From positions 62,001-126,000 of the forward strand of contig JAOVVO010000025.1 in the NCBI GenBank assembly GCA_028564675.1: a stretch of 64,000 nucleotides of DNA. Reading direction: 5' to 3'. Source of the DNA: Onchocerca lupi (taxonomy: Eukaryota > Nematoda > Chromadorea > Rhabditida > Onchocercidae). A program made the translations under genes and the position numbers. The notes under the pieces are model-generated. The model made no database searches and was not told where the DNA came from. It saw only the letters and a list, made by a program, of their open reading frames with translations. The stretch's first letter is position 1. Each line of letters opens with the position of its first letter. Shown one piece after another: positions 25,995-39,005 of the stretch.

Positions 25995-26420
25995 TGGGTG
26001 GAGAAACGACAAAAAGCATAGAACTGAAGAGGGCGGGGTGGAAGGCGGGGAAAAAATTCGATTGAAAATTTGGGGGGCGGGGGAGAATTCTCTCGAGAGA
26101 TGAAAAGGACGGGATGGAACGGTCTAAAAGATAGGAAAAACCCCTCCCTGAGATAAGATGAAACTAACTTTGCTCTTTTGCTACCGCCCTTGCTCCTGGG
26201 CGGTACCATTTTTAACAACCATCCCATTTGTCATTTACGAGCCAACGCTACCACTACCAACTACCGCTATCATCATCATCCTACTTACTACCAACTTATC
26301 ATCATTATCGTTACCAACAATTATCAAATATCACAGAAGAGAGAAAACTCCCGGGAAAATCGAGAATCTATCCCCCGCCCCTCCGCTGTTTCGCCTATCC
26401 TTCTTCCCCCCAGCTAGAAT
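25995..26420. promoter_or_regulatory. G/C-tract island, candidate tbx-2 promoter or upstream element
   Basis: The plus strand has clustered G-runs (GGGCGGGG near 26030, GGCGGGG near 26045, GGGGGGCGGGGG at about 26071-26082) that resemble GC boxes. At the right end lie C-runs (CCCCCGCCCC near 26371 and CCCCCC near 26407). Between them are a TCTCTCGAGAGA palindrome and an ACCGCCC/GGGCGGT hairpin near 26184-26206. It sits 1.1-1.5 kb upstream of the tbx-2 start and contrasts strongly with the AT-rich surroundings. Promoter function is inferred from position and composition. Confidence 0.4.
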
Positions 26421-29400
26421 GATCTTGATTCTTATTTTCCTACTTCCTATCTCATCCAAACTCCTCCGATCAAACCAGCTGGTTAAGATTGCTTATAAAA
26501 ATGCTATCATTCAATACTTCCTTCTCTTTTTCTTTCTTTCCAAAGTACAAAAATTGAAAATGTCAAATTTTATTTTTTAAATAATTAAATATATTGTTTA
26601 GATTAGATTCGAATTACTTTATTAATGAGTATTATTGTAAAGTACGTTTAAATATATTTATTTTGCTAAAAAAAAAATTCTCGACAACGCAAAAAGATAT
26701 CTATCATTTGCATATATTAAATGAGTAATCGAATAAATGAATAAATTGAATATAGATGAATTTATTCTTTATGATTTTTATAGGTTACGGTATTTCATTG
26801 TCTGCTTTAATCTGAAGGTAATATACGGATGAATTTTAGAAGATGAATTATAAACTTTTTACTTTATATTGTACTAATAGAAAATAATAGAGAAAGTTGT
26901 TAAGTTTTTGATTTACTTGTTCATAATTGATATTAAAAAGCGTAACGGACGTAATAAGTTACGTGAAGTAACTTGAGATAGCACACTTCATTATTGCTAG
27001 ATTTAATTGATATAATTTTAATCAAATTTTTACATGTTTATGCAACAAAAATATGGTCAACATAGCTAACACAAAGTGACGAAAATATTTTATAGAAGTT
27101 CTAAATTTTGTAACATATCTTTCAAGATACCTTTTTTAAAATATATCTTTTCATAGCTTATGATAAAACGTTCTTTAAATTCTTAATGGAACTTTTTTTG
27201 GTTTAATTTATACGATACTTATAAGAATTTTAAATAAGCGTTACCTAATCTGTTAAACAATAGTGACAAAAGAATCCATCTATTCTTGCATGATATTTTT
27301 ACATTAGTCAAACCTTTTTTAAGTCTAACAAAAGATTTAATTGACGCAACAAACGTGTTACTTAAGATTCACTGTTGCATTATGATCAAATTTTTACGTA
27401 AACTTATATGATAAAAGTATTGAGATAGGTAATTGTTTCGGATTGACAGATAACTTAAGACTTGTTGTAGTAGTATCAATCTTAACCATCTTGTTATCAT
27501 ATCCACATCTTATTACCATAGCATATTTTAAGCATACAGTAGCGCTATCTTATATTTTAATGCGATTACCACACCTCGGCATCCGAGGCATATATTTTGT
27601 AATTTATATTATATTATAATTATAATTATTTCCACGATGATGATATATTTTCGTATTTTATCATCATTATTGTATGATCTAAATAATTAACTTAATTGCT
27701 TAAGGTATGCAATGAATGATATCTGTGAAACAAAAGTTTAGATCATTTATTATTGAATAAGGTTATATTTCCAGTAATATTTTTATGACAAAATAATTTA
27801 ATTAAAATAATTAAAGCATTGAATTTTGTGGATGAGATGAAATATGAAAATTATGCATTCTATTAGCATATTTAGAATTATATATTTTTATTAAATATAT
27901 TCATTATTAACGAACTGATGAAATTACTTATGATGATGAATTAATTATTTTCAAAAATTTCAATTAGCACTGCATTTTTTTTCATTTTTTCAAATTTTTT
28001 TGCTGATCTTATTTCTATTAATCGATTTCTTTTCTGATTTATTTGGAAGCTATTTTTTATAATCATTTTGTAATAATGCATATTCGTGTGTTTTATTTCA
28101 ATTGCAATACATTTATTAATGATTAACACTTACAGAGTTTAATTTTACAAAAGTTTATAGTTTTTAACTCAAATTTAAATTAAAATTTTGTCCATCTTCG
28201 CTAAATGAAGTATTTTAAATGAGATTTTTTTTTGTTTTTGTCGAGAAAAATTTCTTTAAATTATTATTGATTTTGAGATTTGCAAAATTTCTATAATTTA
28301 CTTATTAATATTTTTCGTTTGGCAAAAAAATGCTCAAAAAGTTGTTTTACAAGTGATTAAACAAATACACATACACACATACAAACGCTTAAACCAACAT
28401 ACTTTAAAAATTGCCGTCGACAGTTTAATGCTACGATGTGCTAACAGCCGCCTGTGGTTAAAATGATTGATAAATTTGTACTTAATTACTTAATTTTAAA
28501 TTAATATTGCCAAAAAAAATCATGATAGAAATATGATTCTTTTCTTCTTTTTTCCTCTCATTTCAATTCATTATGATCATGACAATCTTAGATAACTTGA
28601 AGTTATCAATTCTATTATTTCGATTATTGATTACTAAAATATAACTCTGATAGAATATTGTTAGTAAAAAAAATTAGAACAAATTATTTCCTATTTAGAT
28701 TGATCGATACATATGGAAAGTGCTCTAAAATGAACTCATTGATTTTGCTTTCAGCATTCTTCACATTTTTGTAATATTTTTAGTTTCAGATGTTTGATTA
28801 TTTTGTAAAATAATCTTGATCAATGATTTTCATTTCACGCACTTTTATCTGTATTTCACTGATAACTAATAATTTCATAAAAATGAATGTGATAACTGCT
28901 ATCTATATCAGGTAATTATTTAAATTAAAATTTAATAAATATGTTCCAATATAATCTTATTGTTCGAATCCTAATGAAGATGAAAGAATACCGAGTACAT
29001 TCATGTCGAACATTAATAAAACTCATATTCTGCGATAGTATATATCGAAACTTCTTATTAAATAAAACTTTGTCCCAAGCTTTTTTTTTTTTGCATATAT
29101 CTCTGTCAATTTAAATTGCGCCAATTTGCTAAATGAATTCAACTCCTTTCATGCTAATAAAATTATTTATTATTGTTAAGAATATTTTTATCATTGTTAA
29201 TTATGACTACTACTACTTATGCTAATTATCTAATAAACGGCAAATAACTATCGCATAAAATAAGAATTCAAAATCTATTCAAAGTTCTAGGATTTTGCCA
29301 ATTAAAACAGAAATTATATTCAAAGGTTTTGATCTGTTTCATATGAAATGAATAAAAATGGCTTGGTTGCTGACTGTATTAATTCAACTCATTCATCATC

Positions 29401-29773
29401 ATTAACAAAACTCAATTTTATTGACATAACATTAAAACTTCTGTCAAATTGTAACATCAATGCCGTAGTCGATTGGCAACGACCGAATTAGATCTGATCT
29501 AATTGTGACATATTTCTGGTGTGTGACAACAAGTTTTTAACATCATACGGCAGAAATTGGTAGTCGAATTTGTAAGTTGTAAGTGAAAAATAATCAATGT
29601 TCAAGGTATATCATTTTTTTCTTTTTTTTAAGGGCAAAAAAGAAGTACAATTTTTTTTCTAATTTAATTTTAAAATTTATATTTATCTACTAAAAATGAT
29701 GATAGCTTTCAATGATCTAATAATAATTTTTGGATGGCATTCATTATCTTAAAGAAGGAATGAAGAGAAAAAG

Positions 29774-29835
29774 ATAAATTGAACATGGAGAAAAATGGTT
29801 TTTAATAAATTGAACATGGAGTAAAATAGTTTTTA
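29774..29835. repeat. 31-base tandem duplication
   Basis: Two adjacent copies of an ATAAATTGAACATGGAG... unit ending in GTTTTTA, differing at only a couple of positions. Confidence 0.85.
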
Positions 29836-30174
29836 CACAAGTTCAATGTGTTTCAAATTATTTAAACCAAATTAAACTACTAAATTCTGAGCCTGAGCAT
29901 TGCCATTAAATGGATGACTGAAGTATTTCATCCAAATAGCAAAATAGTCAATTCATGTATACATTAAAATAACAATCAATACGCAATAGGCATTTCATCA
30001 ACAACTTATTGTCTTATTTAACAAAATTAAGAAATGATCCAATATTTTAAAGAAAGTATAAAACTTGCAAATCATGAACGTTAAAAAAAAGGAAAAAATA
30101 AAGCCACTTCATCCATTATATAATATCTTTTAATCCTAAATTGACCTACTCTGCCTGTTCTATTTCTGCATCTT

Positions 30175-30180
30175 TTTATT
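30175..30180 (-). promoter_or_regulatory. Candidate polyadenylation signal of HGH1
   Basis: AATAAA on the minus strand, about 255 bases after the HGH1 stop. Position is plausible; chance occurrence is not excluded. Confidence 0.25.
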
Positions 30181-30434
30181 CCATTGAAAAAAAAAAAGAA
30201 TCGAAATCAATATAAGCATATATTTCCATGATACCTAGCAACCTTAATAACTTTGTATAAGATATTAGAATGTATTTAATACAAATTTCCCAGCTAACTT
30301 TCCCCGAAATATAACTAAAAAAATAAATTTGAAACTCTAATTTGTGCCTTGTTTAATATATCAAATATCTCGAAAAACTTAAATCATAATTATCTACATT
30401 TTTTCCTTTATCCCATATCTATGAATTCAAATTC

Positions 30435-30764
30435 TCAATCCTGAATAAGTAAACCAATCAATGCATGCAAAGTCGAGCAATTTTTTCCATCTATATATAT
30501 TAAATTTCCAGATTCACCTAGAAATTTCATATTCTGCATGCTAATAGCTTCCGTTTCCGCATCCATTTTCTGAACATCACGACCTGATTCAACTTGCAGA
30601 TCCTGTTGTTCATGAATTCTAGATTGGGAATGGTTATGTGTGATATTCTCATTAACCGGTGACTTGCAATTCTTCTTTGCTGACGAGGAGCGATCAAATT
30701 CTCGTAACAAAGCGTAGATACCTTTGATGCGTAATGTTTTCCGACCAACTTCACTTCCGCATAA
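30435..30764 (-). CDS. HGH1: HGH1 coding exon 6 (terminal)
   Basis: Acceptor TTGCAG, phase 0, 109 codons plus TGA. It opens with LCGSEVGRKTLRIKGIYALL, the conserved end of DUF384, then a charged, Ser/Asn/Gln-rich insert, and closes with LHALIGLLIQD, matching the family's terminal helix. A 95-codon frame overlapping it on the same strand is a shadow. Confidence 0.9.
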   Translation of the reverse strand, partial: LCGSEVGRKTLRIKGIYALLREFDRSSSAKKNCKSPVNENITHNHSQSRIHEQQDLQVESGRDVQKMDAETEAISMQNMKFLGESGNLIYIDGKNCSTLHALIGLLIQD

Positions 30765-33700
30765 CTGCAACAAAAAAATTTTGAAAAGCAAAACAACGAA
30801 AAAAAAAGGAACAAAAAATAGAATTCAAGATGTGAAAAAATGAAAATTTCGAGTATTTTTATGTTGAAAAAAAAAAAAAAAAAAAAGATTCTACTAATAA
30901 TGATATTATTTAACAGAGACTTTTAAAACATGAAACATCATGATGCAAATTTGAAATGTAAACTTGATCAGAATTTAATATCAAATTTCAAAGGAATTTA
31001 CAAATGTTTTACTATCTTCATTTAAAAAATCAAATATTATACTATCTCTCTCTGTTAATTATGGATAGCATAAATGGCTAAACGTTGCAGAACAGTATAA
31101 TAAGATCTATATCAGTTACAGTTTTACAATGAAAAATTACAAATGATCAAACCATCCAATTTTTTTCAATCATCACCTTTTGTTTTACGCTTTAACTGCA
31201 GTATTACTAGAAAAAGATGAAATAGAATAACACAGAATTAAAATATATCCTTCTGAAATATATATATTAATATGGACATTTGAAATTTTATAAATTTTGA
31301 GAAATGGAATCACCTTTTAATTTAATGAAAGATACGCTATCGAAAGCTTTTGTTTCCTGATTTTCTTATCGAAAACTTCTGATCTCTGATTTCCTCAACA
31401 GCTTAAACTAATTTTTGCATTAAATACTCAAAATTTGTTATTTATTACAAATTATCACTTGTCTCCACATCCAATCTTCTAAATTTCTAAACTATCACAA
31501 GAGAAAGGAAATTCTTAGTGTCGAGTAGAATGTAAAATAAGTTTGTTCAAAACTAAAACAAATAGTACTATAACATTCTACTTAATTTTCAGCTTCTTCA
31601 ACAATGAATATTCAAAAGGAAAAAAATAAACAAGATGAAATAAAATAAAATGATTTAAAAGAAAAAAAAGTTGGAATAAACTGTCTCTAAAAAATATAAT
31701 TTTTCAACATCAAATATTCCGAGAATATAGAAACTATGAAAAAATGATGCTACGGTAAATTTTTCTCCTTTTCTACCTTTTTTTTTTCAGATTTCTTAAT
31801 CGTGGATTAGAAGATTACTTCTGAAAAATACCGATTATAAACAGTGATAATTGTATTCTGTTATTAATAAGATTAATTATAGTAATAATGATAATGAATC
31901 AATTAGTATCGATTTATTAAGGTGATGGTATTAATGATGGATGACAATGATCGTAACTGTAATAAGAATTACCATCAATAACATTTAATTAAATAACTTT
32001 CCAAATAACATTTTGGAAGAATTTCGCACTTTTTTTTGTCAACTAATATCATCACCACTATCATCATCACCATTATCATTATCACCTGTTGTCATTATAA
32101 AATAAGAAAACAAAAAAACGGAAACGAAAAACAGTGTCACCAATAAAAATGTGTGAAAGGAAGCGAAGAAATCACAGCGAATGACACCATCTAGTTTCTC
32201 TCTACCTCAAACTCCTATTTATCTTACTTTTATGAGTTGCTAATTTGTTAAAATGAAAAAGTAAAGAAAAAAAAAGAGAGAAGAAAAAGTACTAAAATGT
32301 ACGCTAACTGTCAAATAACACGAATTTTCGACACAAAAAAAAAGGGGTGAAAAAAATAAATTCAACATCAGTAGTAATTTTTCGCTACTTTCTTTGCATT
32401 TCCTAACATTAGTGATATTTTATCGGTCCGCAAGTATTTCCTTTTTATTTTGATCTAAATTGAAAGTTTCTTGTATTTTTTAAATGCTTGAGTTAATGAA
32501 ATTACCAATAACCATCCAATCTTCAAATATTTCATGAGTTGATTCAATCATTAACAATGCCCATCGGAATTTCAAACGATTTTGCATAATTATGCATAAA
32601 ATATAAAATTTGACTTAATATAACTTAATATCAAATGTCTTCGAGAAATCACATATTCATTTACATGTGAAAATTCTTCACGTACAAGACTTCTCAGCTT
32701 CTGTATAAAATGAATCTACGTAAAATTTCTAGAAATAATCAGGATATAACTTCTATCGTAATCTAAATTACAAACATACCAATAAAATCAACATTTAAAC
32801 AGTAATCAACGAGTGATATATAGATATACTATTATCATATATTGATATGGAAAATTAAAATAACACTTTTTAAAAATGTCGTTTATTTTTGTACACCAAA
32901 CAATTACTTTAAAAAAATATTCTTCTCCTTTGAAACTGTATCATGGATTTCCTACTTTTTTTTTGTCTCGATAAAAATTAATTAGCACCAAATTTTTAAA
33001 ATTAGAAAAATTGACAGAAATTTTATCATTAATCTACCATTATATTCGTTCGTTTTTTTTCATCTTCAACAAACAATTTCATTATTGTTCTTACAAAGTG
33101 TTACTTTATTGTGAAATTTTTTTAGAAAAAAAAAAGAAACCCATCTTTTTCCGTGCTCATTAATAATTTCAACGGATGAGCAAAAAAATTTTAAAGAAAA
33201 AAAAACAATCATTGAAAGAGAAACGACACTTAAAAGAATTTTAAGAAAATACAGCAAAGGTGAAAAAAAAAAAGGTGTTAAATCGTTTGGTTTCTTCTCT
33301 TGTGTCTTCTCTATTCAATAAAGTTTCTTCATTCTTTTAATTTTTCATTCTTTTTTTTCTTCATTCTTAGTGAAAGACAAGTGATAAATTGTGCAAATGC
33401 ATTCAATTTTTTTCTTTCAAAAACTCAAACATACTCTCTTATATACTACTTTTGCTGAAACCATCACCCGAAAATGGACAATTTTTCATTTAGATGAACA
33501 GGAAATTTGCACCTCTAAATTTTAATTTTATCGTTTTTTATTTCGGTACAAGAATTTTTGCCTTCTTTTGTACCTTGTTACTTTTTTTTTTCCTTTTCAC
33601 CCTATAAGATGATGATGATGATGCAAGTGTATTCAAACACACAACTAACAAATATCACTCGTCTCTAACACCTTCTCACCCAATCCATCTTAAAAAAATA

Positions 33701-36700
33701 AAAAATTTATTTCAATTCTCTTTGAACTCGTTCGTTCCACTTTTAGCGTTCAACTTTCTCCCTCATCTTGTTTCCTAATTCTTCTTTTTTGCTTCCTAAT
33801 TCTATATTATTTTCAAACTTCTATTTTTATAAATTTTTTCCAACATTTTCTGGAAATAAATTGCTCGAATAATCTTTCTCACTTATTAAAATTTGTCCTT
33901 TCAATAAATCGTAAAAGTTCACTGAAAACGCAAAATACTACCGCGAGATGGAAATGATAATTCAAAATTATCCGGAATTATCTCTGTTTCTTTTTCAGCA
34001 GAGAATCCTTGAATAGAAAGACTATTTATCTTAAAAGTAAGAAGTAAAGAATTAAAGAAATTTAAATTTGAAAAACTAGCACCGAAGGATATGCTTGCAA
34101 TCCTATCTGTATGATATCAGTAGTAAAAGAAATGATTTGATAACTGCAAGCCTTCTACTATTGTTTTATTCAACTGATTCAGCAAAATATTATCAGCGTT
34201 ACTATGCAAAAAAAAAAAAAAAAAAAAAACTCAAAATTCTTTTTTTTTTTTTTTAAATATCATATCAGGTTAATCATTTAAAAACAGGAAAAAGTAAGCT
34301 AGTAGAAAAAGAAGGAGCTACATTCGTTATCAGTGATAAATTAGTAAAATACTATCAGTCGTTAATAATTTGCATCAATGATTTATTTCAAGTTGATATG
34401 ACATTAAGCAATCATCCGTGAATTCTGAATCAATAGATATGGCTTCTTCCTTCTCTTTACATATTACCATAACCATAAAATTGAGCCATTCGCTGAAATA
34501 ATCCAAAATATCTGTTTCTATGTCTACAAATAAATAATTGTCTATCCGCATGCTTAACTTCAAACTTTGTCTTCCGAAAGCTATTTCGAGCTTCTATCTA
34601 ACGCCAGAAGCTACGAATCGTCAACTTGCCGTAAACCTCTTATCGGCATAACCTATGATCGTCTAATCAAAAGATAAACAACTTAATTCAACTCAATAAT
34701 AAACTATATTTTCTGTAGCAACATTACTCTAACGACGACTGTAACCACAGCTTTGCTTCAGAAGGGATCTGCAAATTCAATATTATAACTAATTTTATGA
34801 CGAATTTATCAAAACTTTAAATGATTCTAAAATTTCCCCTACATTAATTCACGCAGACCATGTGGTTTATGCAAATTACAAACTATACAATGAACTACGA
34901 TGAATAAATAATTCTGTTAATTTGAATAAAACGAAGTTTATAAATTCAAATTTTGTTGAATTAATATGACCTGGTACAAATAATCAGAATTTCAACATAA
35001 TTAGATATATTCCTTTTCGAAACACTTTTCCCAACATATCATGCTTTCCGATACTGAAAAAACTTAGTATATTGAATCATAATCATCCTTTCACAGTCTT
35101 CTCACCATCTTCTTCATCATAATCATTACTACATTGTTATTACCATCTTCATTATCACTGCAGTGATTACCATTATTACCTGTACTGTCATCACGATCAT
35201 CATAAGCAATACTATCATTACGAGATTTCTATTCTTTCTTTTCATCACTTTTTTTTTTAAAACAAAATATGTGGTAAATTTGAAAAAACATAAAAGCGCA
35301 AGCATCAAAGTGTAATGTCGTAACAAAAAGCGCTTTTGTCAAAAATTGTTGTGAACAACAAATTTCGGAACTTTCAAGAGACAAGAGAGAATGTCGAAAC
35401 AATCCATTATATAAAAATAGAAAAATTGGTCTCTCCTTTATTCCTTTCCTAAGTATTTCCTATCAATTCATCTTGCAAGTTTGAAGAAGCTACTGGAAGA
35501 ACTAGTTTTATCACAAAAAATGCGCTAAAAGGGGTAACTGTTGTTGGGTTGCAAATGAAATTTGAGTGGATGAAATCCGTTCAAGCTCAAATAAAACTTA
35601 TCCTCTTCTTTCTTCCTATCTCTCTATCATAATGTCACTATTTAGCTGAAGTAGATATGATGCTTCTTGATGATAATCTGGTAAATCTTCAGTACAAACA
35701 AAACATTCAAACGATTGGGTCTCTTTTCTTTCTTCTTTCCCTCCGATTTTCCCATTTTTAACGGTAGCATTTATTCGATGCCAAAATATTAAATTTTCAT
35801 AGAAGCGTTGTTTAAATGTCTAATTTCAATTAAATAAAATTATCCTATAAAGGAAGAATTCTGGCATTTTTGCCAGATTTAATCTATCGCAGATATTCTT
35901 TTCTTCCTGAATGCGACAACTATTTTTTTTTTAACGAAACAGCTCTTGAATAATTCAATATGTGGTGGTGAGAATGACTATATGGAAAACAAAAAAAAAA
36001 CAATAATAATCATCAAACAAGAATTAATTTTAAAGTGAGAAAATAATGCTAACACTTTTCTGGTCAATTTATAAATCAAGGCAAATAATATAATATGGAA
36101 AATCAATCATAAACTAATATGTAATATTTTAAAAAGTTCAGAATTAAAAAATTCAAAAAGGAATAAGAAATCAATTCTTTAATCAGTTAAATGCAGCATG
36201 CAAATAAACGTAGACTTAATTAGACTTATGAAAAAAACAAACAAACAAACAGTTGCTTTCGAAGACAAAAAGTGAATTATTATTTGAGAATTTTTTGGAC
36301 TTTATTTCAAAAACAAGCAATAATTTTTCCAAATTCCTTAGTTGAAAAAAAAAAAAAAAAGATTACTCAATAAAATAGAACTGATGATTAATCACATTCA
36401 CAGATCCTGGTGAGATTTGATTAATTTTTCCTCCTCTGCTATACAATTACATTATTATCTTTTCGTTGTCTTTCTTAAGATAAACTTAGCTTGACGAATT
36501 ATTTAACTAGCAAACTTCTGTAATATCTAATACTTTAGAATATAAACTATGCTAAATTATGGACTAATTTTAACGAAAAAAGTCCCATAAATCTGTTAAA
36601 TAACATGAGTGATTCCTACCATATCTCGAAATAATACTTGGATGAGTTTAGAAAGAGAACAAATGTAAAAAAAATCAATAAAACAGTTCAGATTGAAATG

Positions 36701-38966
36701 GTGATGCACTTCATACATACATTTATATTGACAGTAGAAGATCGGCAATAATCATAAAAAATTAACTTCTGATCTCAATTTATACGCATATCTAATTCGA
36801 TATCTTATCCTTATTTTACATGCTAATGTAAAAAAAGCATTTCTTGACTTAGTAGTATCAGTAAAAAGCATGCTGACCTATGATCTAAAGTTGAAATGTT
36901 ATATTACTTAAATTGATAGTTTAAATGTCAATATTACTAACATTTGTTATTTTGTTTTTAACCAATCATCTTAGATTAACAGCATGTAAATACATTGATT
37001 GCATACTAACGACATGCATCTGCAATGGTAGCATATTGCATGTTGTAGCATTGCAAAACATAGACAAATCTTCTGCCTTATTCTGAACTATCTATAATTT
37101 ATTTGTTTTATCAGAAATATATTCACCTGATAGAGTGAGTCGATAATTTTGCCTGTGATCAACGAATTTTGACATCGATGACCTTCATAATATTGCAATT
37201 GAAGTGGTAACTTTTCAATTTCATCATCATCCAAATTATCATTTACATCAGCTAATGGTTTCAACAGTGTACTCAACAATTCATCATTTTTATCCAGAAG
37301 CATCGAATGACAAGCTGAAAAACAGTTCATTTTTATTTCATTTTTTCTAATTAAAAATTTCATTTGTTTTTTTTAATTTTAAAAATTTAAACTTTTGAAA
37401 TAAATAGTGAGAAACGAGAACAAGCAAAACCAATTTTTTTTTCAAATTTTCTAAAAAAAAAAAAAGTTCTTCTTTTCTTCTCTTGTAAAAATCGCAATGA
37501 TTGAATTGCATGAATAAAATCTAGTTCTGCTTCGAGATAAATCTGAACAAATCTAAAACATTTATCCTAACATAATTTTGTTAAATATGCAAATCATTAA
37601 AACTTTACTGATGGTTAAAAGTTAATATAAAAATGAAAAGAGATCTATATGATGACCATAAATGAGAAGTGATCAATAATGATTATAAATGAGAAGTGAT
37701 CAATAATGATGACTATAAATGAAAAGTGATCAACGATAATGACTATAAATAGGGAACGATCAATAATAGAAAACTTAGAACTTTAGTAAGAAATGACTTA
37801 ATACTACCACTGCTTTTGAAGAGGATGATGATGATGATGGATAATAAATAACTATCGTATTATAATCACGATTTAAAAAATGTTTAAATGAATAAGTTAA
37901 ACTAAGAATGGTTTGTTTGCAAAAAATTAGCTGCTATATTATAGCCCATTGTTAATGTTATCAATATTGCTGATCTTATCATTATATCATTACCACAGCA
38001 TCATTATTATTAAACTTATAAAATGTTTAGAAAAGATAAGACTCATCGAACGAGATTTCTAAAAGTATAGAATGAAATCAAATTTTAAAGAAACAATCAG
38101 GGCAATGATTATATCATTATGCATCATTCGAAAATTTGTTTTTATCACTAAAATAAAATTGTATTTGTATTTTATTCGATTAAGGTGAATACATTTATTT
38201 GTAATATAGCATGCATCAAAATATCTTTGCAAGATATTTAAGAATAAAAAAATTCTGGGATTGTATTTATCTCAAGTATTAAAGTGATTATAATTATACA
38301 AGTCTCGGAAAAGATCACGATTATCAAGTATCAAAAAGTATCACTCAGTAAATTAAGTATTCTAGGAATAAGCGATAATCAATGTCTCATCTAATGAATT
38401 TTAAATAAGAAGAGGGCAAATTTTTAAGCATCATGATTGGAAATAGGCAATAAGTAAAGCTAAAGCTTAATTTTAAGTATTTAAATAATTACTCTTATAT
38501 ATAAAGTAAATGCATTCTTCTACTACTAAATATTTTGCAAGGATATTTGATGAGTGCTACAATACCAATAAATTTGTTAAATTATCCAGCTAAATGGAAA
38601 ATGAATACTATTTGAACTTGATGATGAAGATAAATTTCTTTGTATGCTGCATAATGACATAAACATTGGTCTAATTCCTTTTTGCTGTATTCTGATTTCA
38701 TTTGCATGACATTTTAAAAATTCAACTCTGGAGGCTTTTCCATCAGACACAACTAATGAAAGTTTGGCAATAATATGATAGTTATAGTAATAATAATAAC
38801 ATTAGTAGCAATAATAATAATAACGATAAGTTTTAATATGGAAGGGAATAGCTAACTTATAAGCAAACTATTCTCAGTTTAGCTCTTTATCCGTCAATCA
38901 ATCTTCATACTACTTATTGGTTTGATTCATTTCTGACATTTAATGTCATTATACATGATCCGTAAG

Positions 38967-39005
<39 letters not shown>

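Larger units (their letters stand above)
24894..30434. other. Intergenic region between HGH1 and tbx-2
   Basis: About 5.5 kb between two minus-strand genes; it should contain the tbx-2 promoter. It holds a diverged three-copy repeat (25248-25460), a TGTA-type microsatellite (25838-25912), the G/C-tract island (25995-26420), a tight CCTCGG/CCGAGG hairpin (27574-27588) and a 31-base tandem duplication (29774-29835). The 140-codon plus-strand open frame at 26158-26580 lies across the C-rich island and looks fortuitous. Confidence 0.7.

Noticed and set aside
26158..26580. A 140-codon plus-strand frame starting with a hydrophobic segment
   Set aside because: It runs through the C-rich island with Pro/Leu/Ile repeats, no family motif and two overlapping frames of equal quality; a promoter-region artefact is more likely.
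30527..30814. Second minus-strand frame of 95 codons over HGH1 exon 6
   Set aside because: The other frame matches the DUF384 end and joins exon 5 in phase; this one is a shadow.
37651..37767. CRISPR-like reading of the tandem repeat
   Set aside because: Units are contiguous without unique spacers and the genome is eukaryotic.
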